Below, piece by piece: positions 24,916 to 26,359 of a stretch of 26,359 nucleotides of DNA. Below the pieces are notes generated by a model. The model saw nothing but the letters and a program-made list of their open reading frames with translations. It was not told the origin of the DNA and ran no database searches. Within the stretch, counting starts at the first letter, position 1; each line of letters starts with the position of its first letter. The stretch is taken from positions 1-26,359 of the forward strand of contig CAJUKR010000020.1 of NCBI GenBank assembly GCA_910587025.1, in the 5' to 3' direction. The position numbers and the translations under genes were made by a program. This DNA is from an uncultured Christensenellaceae bacterium (lineage in GTDB: Bacteria > Bacillota > Clostridia > Christensenellales > Pumilibacteraceae).

Positions 24916-24944
24916 AGTATACTCCTGTTGCATGAAAAAGTCGA
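24916..24944 (-). promoter_or_regulatory. Likely promoter of the esterase gene
   Basis: Minus strand: TCGACT (24939-24944), 17 bp, TATACT (24916-24921). The -35 matches only 4 of 6, so this is moderate. Confidence 0.45.
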
Positions 24945-24981
24945 GCGATTGAGATATTTTCCCGAAAGACACGAAAAAATA

Positions 24982-25010
24982 TTGCAAACGGCGCGGCTAT
25001 GTAGTATAAT
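24982..25010 (+). promoter_or_regulatory. Promoter of the DJ-1/PfpI gene
   Basis: TTGCAA (24982-24987), 17-bp spacer, TATAAT (25005-25010). The AAGGAG ribosome binding site follows at about 25023-25028. Confidence 0.75.
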
Positions 25011-25036
25011 TTTCGAAAAAGCAAGGAGATCAGATA

Positions 25037-25582
25037 ATGAAAATTTACGCATTCATGGCGGACGGAACGGAAGAAACCGAATGCCTTGCCGTTGCCGACG
25101 TGCTCATTCGCGGCGGTATTGAGGTAAAAACGATATCCGTTTCGGGTAAACGCGAAATAAAAAGTTCGCACGGTATTACCGTCGTTTGCGACGAAATCAT
25201 CGAAAACACCGATCTCGGCGACGCGGACGCCCTCTTCCTTCCGGGCGGAATGCCCGGAACAAAGAAGCTAGGGGAATGCAAACTCCTCACAGACGCGCTT
25301 CTCGTAGCAAACTCGGCAGGTAAACGCATCGCCGCCATCTGCGCCGCGCCGTCCGTACTCGGTAAACTCGGACTGCTCAAAGGAAAAACGGCGACATGCT
25401 TCCCGGGATTCGAAGACATGCTCGAAGGCGCTGCGTATACGCGCACGGGAGTCGTCACCGACGGAAACATCACGACGGCGCGCGGACTGGGATTTGCAAT
25501 AGACCTCGGACTCGAACTGCTTGCGCTTCTGACCGACAAAGAAAACTCGGACAAAATAAAAGCCGCGATACAATACGACTGA
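25037..25582 (+). CDS. DJ-1/PfpI family protein, 181 aa
   Basis: A member of the DJ-1/YajL/ThiJ group, small cytoplasmic proteins credited with oxidative-stress, chaperone or glyoxal/protein deglycase activity; the in vivo role is disputed. The nucleophile-elbow cysteine is Cys102 in AAICAAPSVLG. Its usual partner glutamate is Glu15 in DGTEETE (Glu18 in human DJ-1), and LFLPGGMPG is the third family block. The length of 181 is typical of the DJ-1 branch and shorter than class I glutamine amidotransferases. AAGGAG is 8 nt upstream of the ATG. Single gene with its own promoter and terminator. Confidence 0.92.
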   Translation: MKIYAFMADGTEETECLAVADVLIRGGIEVKTISVSGKREIKSSHGITVVCDEIIENTDLGDADALFLPGGMPGTKKLGECKLLTDALLVANSAGKRIAAICAAPSVLGKLGLLKGKTATCFPGFEDMLEGAAYTRTGVVTDGNITTARGLGFAIDLGLELLALLTDKENSDKIKAAIQYD

Positions 25583-25593
25583 ATAATAATAAT

Positions 25594-25629
25594 AAAACAT
25601 ACCCGAAGCATTTGCTTCGGGTATGTTTT
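25594..25629. terminator. Bidirectional terminator between DJ-1 and the Gln-rich gene
   Basis: A perfect 17-bp stem (25594-25610 with 25613-25629) with A4 and T4 ends lies between two convergent genes and can serve both. Confidence 0.9.
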
Positions 25630-25637
25630 GCTTTCGA

Positions 25638-26359
25638 TTATTTCTTTTCCTGCTCGTCGAAGAAATTGTAGAAATTATCCGGGTCATACGCGCCGTTCTT
25701 TCTTCCTCTGCGGTTGAACAATCCTTCCGCTTCGGGAATAGTCTCGACATTACCCGTCAGTATGGGCTTTTCTTCGCTCCGTCCGCTCGCGTCTACCGTA
25801 GTCGTAGTCGTCGTAGTCGTGATCGCTCCCGGCACTATCCCTCCCGCCATTCCGCCTTCGGGCAATGCGGGGTGTTCTTTCTCTCCGTCTCGAGTACGCA
25901 AGCCGGCGGCGTTCTGCAATGCGGACAAAAGCAATTCGCCGAGCGCTTCGGTGCTTATGTTATTGCCCCTTCCGCTGTCGAGCGCGGGCGGAGTATATCT
26001 TTCTCCGCGAAGTCGGGCAAACTCGGTTTCCACGCGATTTTCGATCGCACGCTGAGCCGCTTCCGCTTTATTGACCGCCAACGTCTGCTGTATTGCCGCC
26101 ATCTGCATCGCAAGCGTCTGTTGAGCCGCTTTCGCCTCCGCGGCCGCCTGCGCTTCCGCTCTCGCCGCGGCGATCTCCTGCGCGTTAAGCAGTCTGTCGA
26201 ACCGAGCTTCGAGCTTGGCGAACATATCCTCGCTCATCGTTACGGTCTGCCCGACGCCCATAGGCATCTGTTGCATCTGAGGCATTTGCATAGGCTGGGG
26301 TTGAGGTTGAGGTTGTGCCTGTGCCTGAGGCTGAGGTTGGGGCTGGGGCTGCTGCATCG
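25638..26359 (-). CDS. Gln/Pro-rich coiled-coil protein of unknown function, 5' end beyond the window
   Basis: At least 239 residues are visible and the reading frame is still open at the right edge, so the true N-terminus probably lies outside; the ATG at 26355-26357 may be internal. I do not recognise the family. In order there is a low-complexity Gln/Pro/Ala/Met repeat (PQPQ, MQMPQMQQ), an Ala/Gln/Glu-rich helix of about 90 residues likely to be a coiled coil (AARAEAQAAAEAKAAQQ), a Gly/Pro-rich linker with a run of eight Thr, and an acidic-aromatic C-terminus, DPDNFYNFFDEQ. There is no signal or membrane segment in the visible part. Composition suggests a scaffold or surface-attached structural protein; function is not inferable. 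Confidence 0.7.
   Translation of the reverse strand, partial: MQQPQPQPQPQAQAQPQPQPQPMQMPQMQQMPMGVGQTVTMSEDMFAKLEARFDRLLNAQEIAAARAEAQAAAEAKAAQQTLAMQMAAIQQTLAVNKAEAAQRAIENRVETEFARLRGERYTPPALDSGRGNNISTEALGELLLSALQNAAGLRTRDGEKEHPALPEGGMAGGIVPGAITTTTTTTTVDASGRSEEKPILTGNVETIPEAEGLFNRRGRKNGAYDPDNFYNFFDEQEKK

Noticed and set aside
26265..26357. Short tandem repeat resembling a CRISPR or minisatellite
   Set aside because: The repeats are in-frame codons for Gln/Pro/Ala within the protein and have no spacer structure.

Overview
The window looks like a chromosomal segment of a Gram-positive, probably uncultured gut member of the Clostridia (Bacillota). The grounds are a Trp T-box leader, AGGAGG-type ribosome binding sites, sigma-A type promoters (TTGACA-17-TATAAT), many intrinsic terminators, a domain-permuted GH3 glycosidase, a GPH-family sugar symporter, an AgrC/AgrA-type two-component pair and a lipoprotein ending its signal in LAFAAC. 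GC is near 50% by eye, with a more AT-rich patch around 15.1-15.9 kb. I cannot place it below class. Twenty CDS look real and two adjacent genes are broken. Most genes lie on the minus strand.

Layout. 0-4 kb: a J-domain protein and a 1054-residue GH3 enzyme anchored at both ends. 4.1-6.1 kb: a LytTR response regulator and an AgrC-like kinase, both broken (two in-frame TAG codons and one frameshift). 6.2-6.4 kb: an unannotated, highly structured RNA gene of about 197 nt with its own promoter and terminator. 6.65-7.6 kb: a plus-strand AraC regulator. 7.8-12.2 kb: the str operon rpsL-rpsG-fusA-tuf with a perfect promoter upstream and a second promoter before tuf. 12.3-15.0 kb: an ABC-ATPase-like protein lacking its nucleotide-binding motifs, a lipoprotein and a PflX-like radical SAM protein. 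15.1-15.9 kb: a small gene divergent from a double-HTH regulator. 16-21.6 kb: a sugar:cation symporter, a zinc phospholipase C-like protein and a P-type ATPase. 21.6-23.9 kb: trpBA under a tryptophan T-box. 24-26.4 kb: an esterase, a divergent DJ-1/PfpI protein and the C-terminal part of a Gln/Pro-rich protein.

The most unusual signals are: (1) three genes (J-domain, radical SAM, P-type ATPase) whose -10 box ends exactly 6 nt before the start codon and which lack a Shine-Dalgarno, so all three are predicted leaderless; (2) the orphan structured RNA at 6213-6409; (3) the decayed two-component pair, alongside near absence of TAG as a terminator in the window; and (4) a T-box controlling trpBA alone. 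I did not find a clearly new multi-gene defence or metabolic system, a CRISPR array, a tRNA, an rRNA or an insertion sequence.
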